A DNA stretch of 64,000 nucleotides, from contig NC_014657.1 in the NCBI RefSeq assembly GCF_000166335.1, positions 798,501 to 862,500 of the forward strand, written 5' to 3'. The notes below the pieces were generated by a model, which searched no databases, was not told where the DNA came from, and saw nothing but the letters and a program-made list of their open reading frames with translations. Shown here in pieces: positions 37,983 through 46,204 of this stretch; the first letter of the stretch is position 1, and each line of letters starts with the position of its first letter. Both the position numbers and the translations under genes were made by a program. This stretch comes from Caldicellulosiruptor owensensis OL (GTDB taxonomy: Bacteria > Bacillota > Thermoanaerobacteria > Caldicellulosiruptorales > Caldicellulosiruptoraceae).

Positions 37983-38406
37983 TAAAATTTGTAAAGCCAA
38001 AACTAAAGCTTTTGTGAAGGTAAAACCTTCGCAAAAGCTTTTTTGTTTTTGTAAGGTTATAAAGCCAGAATTGAATATATTTAAAATAAGTGGCATTAAT
38101 TGTGGCAGAGTCAAATTTTTAATTCAAAGTCTCCATTTTGCCCAATTATATAGATTCCACTGCAGATGATTTATCATTTTAAGTTGCAGTATAAACATAA
38201 TAAACATTTTACATCTATTCCAGTTTCACAAGTACCAGAATTAAAATTTAGGCAGGTTGTATATTGTTGTTGTGCTATATTAAAAGTAAATAAATTACTG
38301 AAGAGGTGACATTGTTATTTAAAGTTTTATTTTGTACCAAAGAAGAATTTTTGAAAAAGATAAAGCTTTTGTCAAGGTTACTTCTTTGCAAAAGCTAATT
38401 TTTTAT
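37983..38406 (+). repeat. Decayed third unit (tyrS relic, terminator, leader fragments)
   Basis: A second tyrS-tail relic (37983-38014) with terminator (38005-38047) follows unit B. A degenerate leader (TAAAATTTAGGCA 38242-38254, short TTG run, TATATT 38276-38281, AGAGGTGACATTG) and a worn terminator (38362-38406) come after it. No toxin or immunity codons remain. In this copy the promoter spacer is about 12 bp shorter. The 38048-38241 stretch shows nothing I can name. Confidence 0.7.
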
Positions 38407-38414
38407 TTTTTAAA

Positions 38415-38458
38415 TTGACTTTTAGTCATTGACGCTTGGTCAATACATATGTTAAAAT
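38415..38458 (+). promoter_or_regulatory. Promoter and double palindromic operator of the MMPL exporter
   Basis: ATTGACGCTTGGTCAAT (38428-38444) is a perfect 6-bp inverted repeat overlapping the -35 TTGACG (38429-38434). A second palindrome, TGACTTTTAGTCA (38416-38428), adjoins it. The -10 is TTAAAA or TAAAAT at 38452-38458. The arrangement suits a TetR- or MarR-type repressor, as is usual for efflux genes; no such gene is nearby. Confidence 0.6.
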
Positions 38459-38491
38459 AGGTTATGTAAAATTTTAAAAGAGGTGAGGTGT

Positions 38492-41400
38492 GTGGGCATA
38501 ATTTTAAAGCGTCCATGGCTTAGTACTATTATATGGGCTATTTTAACAGTAATATTTGTCGTTACGATGCCTGATATAAATAAAATAGTAAGACTCAAGG
38601 GTGAACCCAAAATTGGCCAAACTTATCCTTCTCAGGTTGCTGCTGTATTAGAAAAAGAATTTCAGGGTGCACCAAAAGATAAAAAACTTTCAACAATAGC
38701 TATGGTCTTTTATAATAAGAGTGGTTTAACAAAAGATGATATTATAGCAGCTAAAAAGATAATTGATGAACTTGACAAGAACAAAGAAAAATACAATATT
38801 CAAAGCATTTCAACTCATTTCAAAAATCCCGAATTAAAAAACTATTATGTATCAAGTAACAACAAGGTTATCCTTGCAAGCATTCAGGCAGATAAAACAA
38901 AAAGAGAAATTATTGAAATAAGAGATGATATGTATAGACTAATAAACTCAACTCAAAAACCAAAGAGTCTTGAAATATATCTTACAGGTGGAGATTTAAT
39001 CACCCAGGATTTTGTTAAAGCCTCTGAAGATGGCGTCAAAAAGACAGATGTAATCACAATAGTGTTTATTATAGTTGTTTTAATTCTTGTGTTCAGATCT
39101 CCTGTCACTCCGATAGTTTCACTTTTGACAGTTGGAGTGTCGTTTTTGATTTCCCTCAGTATAGTTGGACACCTTGCAGATAAGTTCAACTTTCCTATAA
39201 ATACTTTCACAAGAACATTTATAGTTGTATCTTTATTTGGTATTGGAACTGACTATAACCTTTTAATTATTTCAAGATTCAGAGAAGAGCTTGCAAATGG
39301 GAAAGATGTTGATAAAGCAATAATAACAACATTTAAAACAGCAGGGAAGACAGTGATATTTAGCTGTCTTGCAGTTTTTACAGGATTTGCAGCTTTTGCA
39401 GCAGCATCTTTTAACTTTTTCAGGGCAATGTCAGCTATTGCTGTAAGTGTACTTATACTTTTGCTTGTGCTTTTGACACTGGTTCCAGCAGTGCTCAAAA
39501 TTTTTGGTAAAAATCTTCTCTGGCCATTTAATAAAGAAATACAGCACACACATAGCAGGATTTGGGAGGCTGCTGCAAGACTCTCAACTAAATATCCTTA
39601 TGTGGTGTTGACAACAGTGATATTAATCTTAATACCTTTTCTCTTATCAGTAAGAAGTGACTTGTCCTTCAACACACTAAATGAGCTTTCTGAAAAGTAC
39701 AAATCGGTAAAAGGATTTAACATAATTTCAAAGAACTTTAGCAGCGGAAAAACATTTCCTGTTACAATTTATTTAAAATCCAATAAGAACTTAACAACTT
39801 CAGATGCACTATCTGACATTGAAAAAATAACTGAAATATTGAGCAAACAAAAAGGTATAAAAGACGTATATTCAGTTACAAGACCTCAAGGAGAGATTAT
39901 AAAACAATTTACTTTGTCAGACCAAGCAGATACTGTTATAAAAGGCATTGATAGTTTGAGAGATGGTCTTTTGAAAGTAAACAATGCAATTGAGACTATA
40001 AACAAAAATTTAAATGTGTCAACAAAAGAATTTGATGTTCAAAAACTTGTAAGTGGCATTTCACAGCTTGAGAATGGCGTATATGAATTGAAAGTTTCTT
40101 TAGAAAAACTAAATGGTGGATTTGAACAGGGTTTAAATGGTTCTAAGAAGATATATGATGGTCTTAATAAGCTTTCAAGTGGAAGCAGCAAGCTGTCTGA
40201 AGGTTTTAAAGAATTTTACTCTGAATATACAAAGTCAATAAACAAAGTAAAAGGTGAATTACAGGGATTTGATGTAAATCAAATTGAACTTTTATTGACA
40301 GGTATTAATACTGCTAATAACAATTTAAAAGCACTTTCAAATAAGTATCCGGAAATCTCAAAGGATATAAATTATATTATGGCATCTGAAATCTTATCGA
40401 AAATTGAAACTGAAACAAACAAGCTTGCTCCAAAGTTAAAAGAGTTTTCATCTGAATATGAGAAAATTTCAACCCAGATAAATGAAGCTGAAAAGGCTCT
40501 AAAGCTTATTTCAACATCCATTGATAGCATAGCCTCAGCTTCAAAACAGCTTGCAGATGCTCAAGGTAAAGTTCTAAGTGGCTACAATCAAATTGACAAA
40601 GGTCAAAAGCAAATAATCTCCGGTGTAAATCTTATGTATTCAAAGCTTCAAGAATTTGACAATCAAAAAGAACAGATTCTAAAAAAAGTAAATGAACTTC
40701 AGACAGGGTTTACAAGCTTAAAATCAGCGCTTTTGCAGATTTCTGATGCACTTAACAAGATGGCAAATTCTATTGATGGTATGAAGAGTTATTTTGAAGG
40801 CTACAGAAAAACAAACATTTTTTATGTTCCACCAGAGGCTATAAAAAGCAGTAGCTTCAAAAAGGCTATAGATTCATATATGAGCAAAGATAAAACAATA
40901 ACAAAGATAATTTTAATTCTTGACACAAATCCATATACAAACAAGGCAATCGATGTTGTTGCTAATGTGGAAAAGGTTTTAAATAACTCTTTAGAATTTG
41001 TAGATACCAAGTTTGTATCAGTAGGAGTTGGAGGGATATCATCTTCAAACCACGATTTGAGAAGCATATATTTTAAAGATTTTAAGACTTTAAGGTTAAT
41101 AATGATAATAAGTATTTTCATTTTGATGTTTCTTATTTCAAGGTCAATTTTCAATGCAGCAATAATGGTCATAATCGTTTTTGCTGACTATTATCTTGCA
41201 CTATCTATCACAGAGATGATTTTCAAAGGCATTTTCAAATACGAAGCACTCAACTGGGCGGTGCCATTTTTCACCTTTGTTGTGTTCTTAGCTCTTGGAA
41301 TAGACTACAGTGTGTTTTTGCTCATAAGGTTTTATGAATATAAAGACTTGGAGATAAACGAGGCACTCAGGCTAACCTCAGCAAACATTGGGCATGTTGT

Positions 41401-41572
41401 GACATCTGCAGTGATAATTTTAGCAGGCACATTTGCGGCAATGCTGCCATCTGGGATACTGACGCTTATGCAGGTTTCCATCTGCGTTGTGATAGGCCTT
41501 ATTCTGCTTGCGTTTTTCCTTCTGCCGTTTTTGTACAATACTTTGATGAGGGTAAAAATGGATATAGTCTAA
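38492..41572 (+). CDS. MMPL/RND-family exporter with long YhgE-like periplasmic coil
   Basis: About 1026 residues: a first helix, an extracellular domain, helices TM2-6 (about 185-340), a long extracytoplasmic region (about 395-840) rich in heptads with repeated SGxxxLxxG patterns, as in YhgE/Pip proteins, and a second membrane half with LGIDYSVFLLIRFYEY. The matching GTDYNLLIISRFREE in the first half is the MMPL proton-relay type motif. It probably exports lipids or amphipathic compounds; the substrate is unknown. GTG 38492 is chosen because AGAGGTGA at 38479-38486 precedes it; a GTG at 38483 would lie inside that ribosome site. Confidence 0.85.
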   Translation: MGIILKRPWLSTIIWAILTVIFVVTMPDINKIVRLKGEPKIGQTYPSQVAAVLEKEFQGAPKDKKLSTIAMVFYNKSGLTKDDIIAAKKIIDELDKNKEKYNIQSISTHFKNPELKNYYVSSNNKVILASIQADKTKREIIEIRDDMYRLINSTQKPKSLEIYLTGGDLITQDFVKASEDGVKKTDVITIVFIIVVLILVFRSPVTPIVSLLTVGVSFLISLSIVGHLADKFNFPINTFTRTFIVVSLFGIGTDYNLLIISRFREELANGKDVDKAIITTFKTAGKTVIFSCLAVFTGFAAFAAASFNFFRAMSAIAVSVLILLLVLLTLVPAVLKIFGKNLLWPFNKEIQHTHSRIWEAAARLSTKYPYVVLTTVILILIPFLLSVRSDLSFNTLNELSEKYKSVKGFNIISKNFSSGKTFPVTIYLKSNKNLTTSDALSDIEKITEILSKQKGIKDVYSVTRPQGEIIKQFTLSDQADTVIKGIDSLRDGLLKVNNAIETINKNLNVSTKEFDVQKLVSGISQLENGVYELKVSLEKLNGGFEQGLNGSKKIYDGLNKLSSGSSKLSEGFKEFYSEYTKSINKVKGELQGFDVNQIELLLTGINTANNNLKALSNKYPEISKDINYIMASEILSKIETETNKLAPKLKEFSSEYEKISTQINEAEKALKLISTSIDSIASASKQLADAQGKVLSGYNQIDKGQKQIISGVNLMYSKLQEFDNQKEQILKKVNELQTGFTSLKSALLQISDALNKMANSIDGMKSYFEGYRKTNIFYVPPEAIKSSSFKKAIDSYMSKDKTITKIILILDTNPYTNKAIDVVANVEKVLNNSLEFVDTKFVSVGVGGISSSNHDLRSIYFKDFKTLRLIMIISIFILMFLISRSIFNAAIMVIIVFADYYLALSITEMIFKGIFKYEALNWAVPFFTFVVFLALGIDYSVFLLIRFYEYKDLEINEALRLTSANIGHVVTSAVIILAGTFAAMLPSGILTLMQVSICVVIGLILLAFFLLPFLYNTLMRVKMDIV

Positions 41573-41591
41573 AAGGAACTTCGAAAAAATT

Positions 41592-41626
41592 AAAAAGCTG
41601 CCTCCGAGGGGTGGAGGCAGCTTTTT
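41592..41626 (+). terminator. Terminator of the MMPL gene
   Basis: AAAAAGCTGCCTCC (41592-41605) and GGAGGCAGCTTTTT (41613-41626) form a perfect 14-bp stem with a 7-nt loop. Confidence 0.92.
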
Positions 41627-41736
41627 ATTTGCGAAAAAACGTGAGAAAATTTAAGAAATTTAGAGATATTTGAAGAAAGAGAGAGCTGATAAATAAAAAT
41701 TGCTAAAAAATTGATTAAAAAAAGTAAAAAACGCGT

Positions 41737-41765
41737 TTGACAAAATAAAATTACCAATGTAAAAT
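41737..41765 (+). promoter_or_regulatory. Promoter of the secreted propeller/NlpC gene
   Basis: A consensus TTGACA (41737-41742), a 17-bp spacer and TAAAAT (41760-41765) are followed by a leader of about 215 nt. The stretch 41627-41736 between the MMPL terminator and this promoter shows nothing else. Confidence 0.8.
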
Positions 41766-41841
41766 TTAGGCAAAGATAGTAAGGAGGATATTAATAGATA
41801 TAACAATTTATACATTGTCTTATCAAAATAATATAGTTTAT

Positions 41842-41934
41842 ATACCAACAGGTTGATTTGCTATTTGGTATTAAACCTGTATATGATTAAAATTATTTCT
41901 TAAGAGGTTATAGCTTACAATGGCATCAACCTCT
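41842..41934 (+). promoter_or_regulatory. Leader with competing hairpins
   Basis: ATACCAA (41842-41848) pairs with TTGGTAT (41865-41871), while ACAGGTT (41848-41854) pairs with AACCTGT (41874-41880). The two 7-bp stems share a base and interleave, so they compete or form a strained pseudoknot. A third stem, AGAGGTT/AACCTCT (41903-41909, 41928-41934), repeats the AGGTT/AACCT theme and can swap partners with the second. The gene starts at 41987. I know no riboswitch of this form. Confidence 0.45.
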
Positions 41935-41986
41935 CATGGGTGCTCATGAAGGGATGTAAAATAAAATAGGTAGGAGGAATGGGAAT

Positions 41987-43603
41987 ATGAAAAACCACAA
42001 AAAGATTTTAGCATTTTTAATTACACTTACTTTAATGATAGTAAGCATTTTCTATTTTTCAACTCATAAAACTGCTGCAATTTCAGCTTCTGCTATTCAA
42101 AAAACTAACTTTCTAAACTTCAAAACTATAGTAAATATTCCTGTTTCGAAAGATGGTATCGAATATACTGGAATGGTTGGATATGGTTCTCATGAAGGCC
42201 CTAATGCTTTTGATGTAAAAGGTGATAAGGTTTACGTTCTGGATAATGTTCATCACAGAGTACTTATATACAGCAAGAGAGATGGTAATTTGATTGAAAA
42301 GATTAATATACCAGATGAACAGTGGATTCATGGTATGGCAGTAGATAAAGAGGGTAAAATATATTTGTTTAATGCTGGTACAAATACTTTAATTGTAATA
42401 AATAATGGAACAGTTGATATCTCAACAAATCAAGAACTGAGATTGGAACCATTTTATAAATTTGAGGTAAATGATAAAGGTCCATTTGTTGTGCTTTCTG
42501 GAGACAAAATGACAACATTTTTTTTAGCTAAAGATATCAACAAAAATAAGTTGTATGTAGCAGAAGAAAGAGAAGGAATATTTTCGTCTGATGGAAGCGT
42601 GAGTGAAGTAAAAGCTTCTGCTTGTAAAGCGAGCGTAGATGTAAATGATGCTTTTGAATTTCCAAGATGGCTTGTTAATGAAGATTGTGCTTATGATTAT
42701 ATTGGTAAGAGAGGTTTTATTCAATTCTGGAAGATAACTAACGATTACGGTGAATGGATAGTCAAGTTAAATTCAAAAACACAGAATATTGAAGGACTTG
42801 TTAAGATTCCAGATGGTAAATATTATTTTCCAGTGCGTGATGCAGTACTTGAAGATGGTGATATCTTTGTATTGTTGCCGTGTGAAAAGAATGTGTATGT
42901 ATTAAAAGTGGATTCATGGATGACAAGTGCACAATATATGAAGTACACAGAATCTGTAGAAAGTAAAGTAAATTTAATTGACAGCAAGAACGGAACAATA
43001 CAATTTACGGAGGAAACTAAATATACTGTAAGTGCTTCAAGTATAACGAGAGACCAAATAATGTCAACTGCTTTCCAATACAATAATTACAAATGGTATT
43101 GTTCAAAACAAAATTATGATGGTTCAAAGGCAGCAAATCCTAATTTGTGGCGAAGACCATGTTTTATAACATCATATAATACTTACTATTATCAGGTACC
43201 ATATTGTTGGGGTGGAGGGCACTTTCTATCAGAGTTTGAACAGAAAATTAAGGATGGTTATGCTGCAGGAAATGTTTATACAAATACTAGTTCATATTTG
43301 GATGGAACAACTGGAGTCGATTGTGCGGGTTTTGTTAGTAAATGCTGGGGGATGTCTGGTAGATGGAGTACTTATGATATAATGAAATATTGCAGTAAAA
43401 TCAGTTTCATTGCTTTGCAAAAAGGAGACGCTTTATGTAACAGTGGTCATGCTATGCTATTTTATCAGAAGGATGCTTCTGGTAACTATATAGTATATGA
43501 GAGCACAACTGGAGGTTATGATCGAGTTATTCACCGAGCACGAAGCAAGTCTGATGTAGAAGGTTCATATGGTGCATACAAATGTCCTTTTGTGACAAAT
43601 TAA
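41987..43603 (+). CDS. Secreted beta-propeller plus NlpC/P60-like protein
   Basis: The 538-residue protein has a signal or anchor segment (about 7-25), NHL-like propeller repeats (about 60-320; VYVLDNVHHRVLIY, IHGMAVDKEGKIYLFNAG) and a C-terminal papain-like domain with C446 (GVDCAGFVSKCWG) and H488 (NSGHAMLFY). NlpC/P60-like enzymes cut peptide stems of peptidoglycan or related bonds; the exact substrate is unknown. GTAGGAGG precedes the ATG. It lies in the accessory region after the toxin array and exporter, with its own promoter and structured leader. Confidence 0.75.
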   Translation: MKNHKKILAFLITLTLMIVSIFYFSTHKTAAISASAIQKTNFLNFKTIVNIPVSKDGIEYTGMVGYGSHEGPNAFDVKGDKVYVLDNVHHRVLIYSKRDGNLIEKINIPDEQWIHGMAVDKEGKIYLFNAGTNTLIVINNGTVDISTNQELRLEPFYKFEVNDKGPFVVLSGDKMTTFFLAKDINKNKLYVAEEREGIFSSDGSVSEVKASACKASVDVNDAFEFPRWLVNEDCAYDYIGKRGFIQFWKITNDYGEWIVKLNSKTQNIEGLVKIPDGKYYFPVRDAVLEDGDIFVLLPCEKNVYVLKVDSWMTSAQYMKYTESVESKVNLIDSKNGTIQFTEETKYTVSASSITRDQIMSTAFQYNNYKWYCSKQNYDGSKAANPNLWRRPCFITSYNTYYYQVPYCWGGGHFLSEFEQKIKDGYAAGNVYTNTSSYLDGTTGVDCAGFVSKCWGMSGRWSTYDIMKYCSKISFIALQKGDALCNSGHAMLFYQKDASGNYIVYESTTGGYDRVIHRARSKSDVEGSYGAYKCPFVTN

Positions 43604-43818
43604 ATATATTTTTTTGTTAATTTGCATTATGCATAAAAATGATGCCTCTTTTGTGGTTAAATATTTAATTGACCACAAGGGAGGATTTTCATATTTTTTA
43701 AGTTTAAATTATTAGGTTTAAGATTTTAAGCAAATTTATTGCAAACATATTAAATAAGTTAGTATTAAAGTAAAATTTAATTAAATTTTATATCAAAAAA
43801 AGAGAAAGGATGTGAATA

Positions 43819-45024
43819 ATGAAGTCAAATAACAAAGTTACTATAAAAAAACTTCTTTTTGCTGGGCTGATATTATTTGCAATAGTTTTACTTGGATGTT
43901 TGTATGCATATTTTCAATCAGGCATTGAAAAAATAGGATATGTAAAAGTATTAAATAACAAAAATCGAAATGTGTTATATGGTAGAGAGTTTGAGGGAAG
44001 ACTTGTTGACAGCCGTGGAAATGACCATTTGTTGTTCAAATTCAAAACAACCGATGCTGAGGTTGACAAGAATTTTACGCTTTTTCCACGTCGATTTTTT
44101 GCATGGGGGAAAAATTATGTAGCTTATACACAAAATCTTAAAGAAGTAATTCTGGTTGATTATAAAACCAGAAAAGAAGTATGTAGGCAGGGACTCAATG
44201 AGAGGGTTGAGTTTATTAATGTAAACAAGGAAAAAGAAGAATTTGTAATAGCCTCTGAAAAAGCACTGTATGTATTGAAATATCAGAAAAAACAGGGTAA
44301 TGAGAAAAAATCTCCGTTTATATTGGCACGTATAGCAGAAGGTAAATTTTGCTGGCCGTCTCTTTCTTGTGATAGCAGATATATAGTGTGTGGGGAAAAT
44401 AACAAAAAGGAAAACTATTCAGCTACATCGTTTGTTTTGATTGATTTACAGAATAATACAAAGAAAAAGATTCTCTCTGAAAAAATAGGCAATTTACCCT
44501 TGACACAAGATTATAGATTGATATTTTCTACTGCCATAAGCAATGATAATAAATGGGCTGTAATTAGTACCGCCTCATCGGCATCTCCACCATATGTATA
44601 TTTAGTGGCTGTAAACTTAAAAAGCGGAACTGTAAGAGAATTTTCTGGAAATACAGGTTTATGCAACTCACCAGGTTTCTTTATTTCAAATGATAAATAC
44701 ATGTTTGCACAGGGAGAACCAGAATACAAAGGATTTGGGGATTATTCTTCTATTATTGACCCGTTTAGATCAAAACCGGTTATTCTTGACCTTAATACTG
44801 GAAAGTTGGAGATTGTTAACGATGTGCCCAAAGACATTAATGCCTATTGGCCGATATATGGAAATGATAAAGCAATTTATTTTATTGACAGGAACTATCA
44901 GTCATTTGTGCCTAATAAAATTTTTGATACCAATATTTATAGACTAAAAAATAAAAAGGTTGAGCTATTATTTCAAATAAAGGGCGGTATTGTAAGTTAT
45001 GATGTGATTTCAAGTATTCATTGA
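43819..45024 (+). CDS. Membrane-anchored WD40-like beta-propeller protein, function unknown
   Basis: The 401-residue protein has one N-terminal membrane helix (about residues 10-32) and an extracytoplasmic region of repeated beta blades with D/N-rich turns (WPSLSCDSRYIVCGEN, STAISNDNKWAVISTA, KPVILDLNTGKLEI), like TolB/WD40-like propellers. I recognise no specific family. The ATG follows AGAAAGGATGTG. A 215-bp gap before it carries an inverted repeat TTGTGGT/ACCACAA around 43660-43687. A truncated DUF5412 gene follows closely. Confidence 0.65.
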   Translation: MKSNNKVTIKKLLFAGLILFAIVLLGCLYAYFQSGIEKIGYVKVLNNKNRNVLYGREFEGRLVDSRGNDHLLFKFKTTDAEVDKNFTLFPRRFFAWGKNYVAYTQNLKEVILVDYKTRKEVCRQGLNERVEFINVNKEKEEFVIASEKALYVLKYQKKQGNEKKSPFILARIAEGKFCWPSLSCDSRYIVCGENNKKENYSATSFVLIDLQNNTKKKILSEKIGNLPLTQDYRLIFSTAISNDNKWAVISTASSASPPYVYLVAVNLKSGTVREFSGNTGLCNSPGFFISNDKYMFAQGEPEYKGFGDYSSIIDPFRSKPVILDLNTGKLEIVNDVPKDINAYWPIYGNDKAIYFIDRNYQSFVPNKIFDTNIYRLKNKKVELLFQIKGGIVSYDVISSIH

Positions 45025-45103
45025 GAATTTTAAAAATTACAGTATAATAACTATTTTGATGCTCCGAAAGACCAAGAAGCAATTAGGAAAGGAATATCAT
45101 GGT

Positions 45104-45568
45104 ATGAGCAGAATTTATAAATCTAATGGTTCAGCTAAAGTAAACAAAGGTTCTTTTAAAAGAATATTAATCAAATTACTGAAAACAATATTAATGCTTA
45201 TATTATTATTTTCTTTTTTTGTCTACTGGCTATTTTTTGATATAAACAGACTTCCGCATGGCGAATTTTTAAAGGAATCTTTATCCCCTGATGGGAAATA
45301 TAAAATTAAATTTTACTTAATCAACGGCGGTGCCACAACAGCATATGGAGTTTGAGGAGAGCTGTGTTATAAAAATGGCTTAAAAATTAGAAACATATAC
45401 TGGAACTACCCGGAAGATAAAGCTGATGTTAAATGGATAAATAATCATGTAGTTATAATTAATGGTCACAGATTGGACATTTTTAAAGACTCTTTTGATT
45501 TTAGAAAAGAATCTTTAAAAAGTCTGATAGAAAAACTTCAAAGTAAAAAAACAAAAATTTCAGAGTAA
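45104..45568 (+). pseudogene. DUF5412-family membrane protein with in-frame nonsense codon
   Basis: The frame starting at ATG 45104 (AGGAAAGG at 45085-45092) gives an N-terminal helix and HGEFLKESLSPDGKYKIKFY, then stops at TGA 45353-45355 after INGGATTAYGV. The same frame then continues without another stop to 45568 as GELCYKNGLKIRNIYWNYPED and VVIINGHRLDIFKDSFDF. The family has Arg at this place (AVRGEL), so a single CGA to TGA change explains the break. Readthrough seems unlikely. The family has no known function. Confidence 0.75.
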
Positions 45569-45663
45569 ATTAAAGTATACTTTTGTTAAAAGACGATTTT
45601 TAACCTTAAATGATCCGTAATCCTTTATATTCAAGTAGTTGCAGGTTCTGTTTATTTCAAAAG

Positions 45664-45696
45664 AGGGGCTATCAAAATATTTTCTTGACAGCCCCT
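45664..45696 (-). terminator. Terminator of the minus-strand alcohol dehydrogenase/azoreductase pair
   Basis: AGGGGCT (45664-45670) pairs with AGCCCCT (45690-45696), with an inner TCAA/TTGA extension. It lies 29 bp past the azoR stop and may also stop plus-strand transcription. Confidence 0.65.
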
Positions 45697-45724
45697 GTTT
45701 TAATCTGTCCCCAAAATTTTCTTT

Positions 45725-46204
45725 TTAAAACCTTTTTGCTGTCTCCTCAGCCTCTTTCAACGCATTTGAGATAATCTTCTCTAAATCCTCACCTGCAATG
45801 TCAAGCCGTTGAGCTGAAATTAGCTGAAAGTCCTCAACTCCCATAAAACCCAGAATTGTTCTTAGGTACCTGTTTGCCATTTCAAAGTCTGAAGATGGTG
45901 GTGTTTTGTATTCACCGCCTGTTGCCATGATATGAACTGCTTTTTTACCACGAAGGAGTCCAACAGCCCATTGTTCTGTATATTTAAAGGTTATTTCTGA
46001 GACTGTGATGTAGTCTATATATGCCTTAAGGATTGCGGGAATGCTCAAATTCCACATAGGTGCTGCAATTACGTATTTGTCAGCCTCGGCAAACTGACAA
46101 GCATATTTTAAAATAGGGTGATTTTTAGAAGACTCAGTCTTTGGAGCAAATATATCGTTGATATCTTCTGCAGTGAGAAAATGAATTCCTGAATTTGTTT
46201 TGAA
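45725..46204 (-). pseudogene. FMN-dependent azoreductase (AzoR-like), 5'-truncated
   Basis: The open frame begins directly after the stop codon of the alcohol dehydrogenase gene (46205-46207) and reads SGIHFLTAEDINDIFAPKTE, DKYVIAAPMWNLSIPAILKAYID, VHIMATGGEY and so on. AzoR proteins have about 45 more residues at the N-terminus with the first beta-strand and the FMN phosphate loop; these are absent. No ATG, GTG or TTG start lies between 46204 and the internal ATG at 46057. A deletion joining the dehydrogenase end to azoR explains it. The protein would otherwise reduce quinones or azo compounds with NAD(P)H. Confidence 0.75.

Noticed and set aside
37945-38169. 74-codon open frame after immunity 2
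   Set aside because: It lies across the tyrS-tail relic and terminator copy, lacks a ribosome site and shows no protein-like pattern.
34809-38400. CRISPR array
   Set aside because: The repeats here are gene-sized tandem units and TTG triplets; no short regularly spaced repeats with unique spacers occur anywhere in the window.
41842-41880. Classical H-type pseudoknot from the interleaved stems
   Set aside because: The stems share a base, the first loop is zero, the middle one is 10 nt and the last only about 2 nt, which is poor geometry; competing hairpins are more likely.
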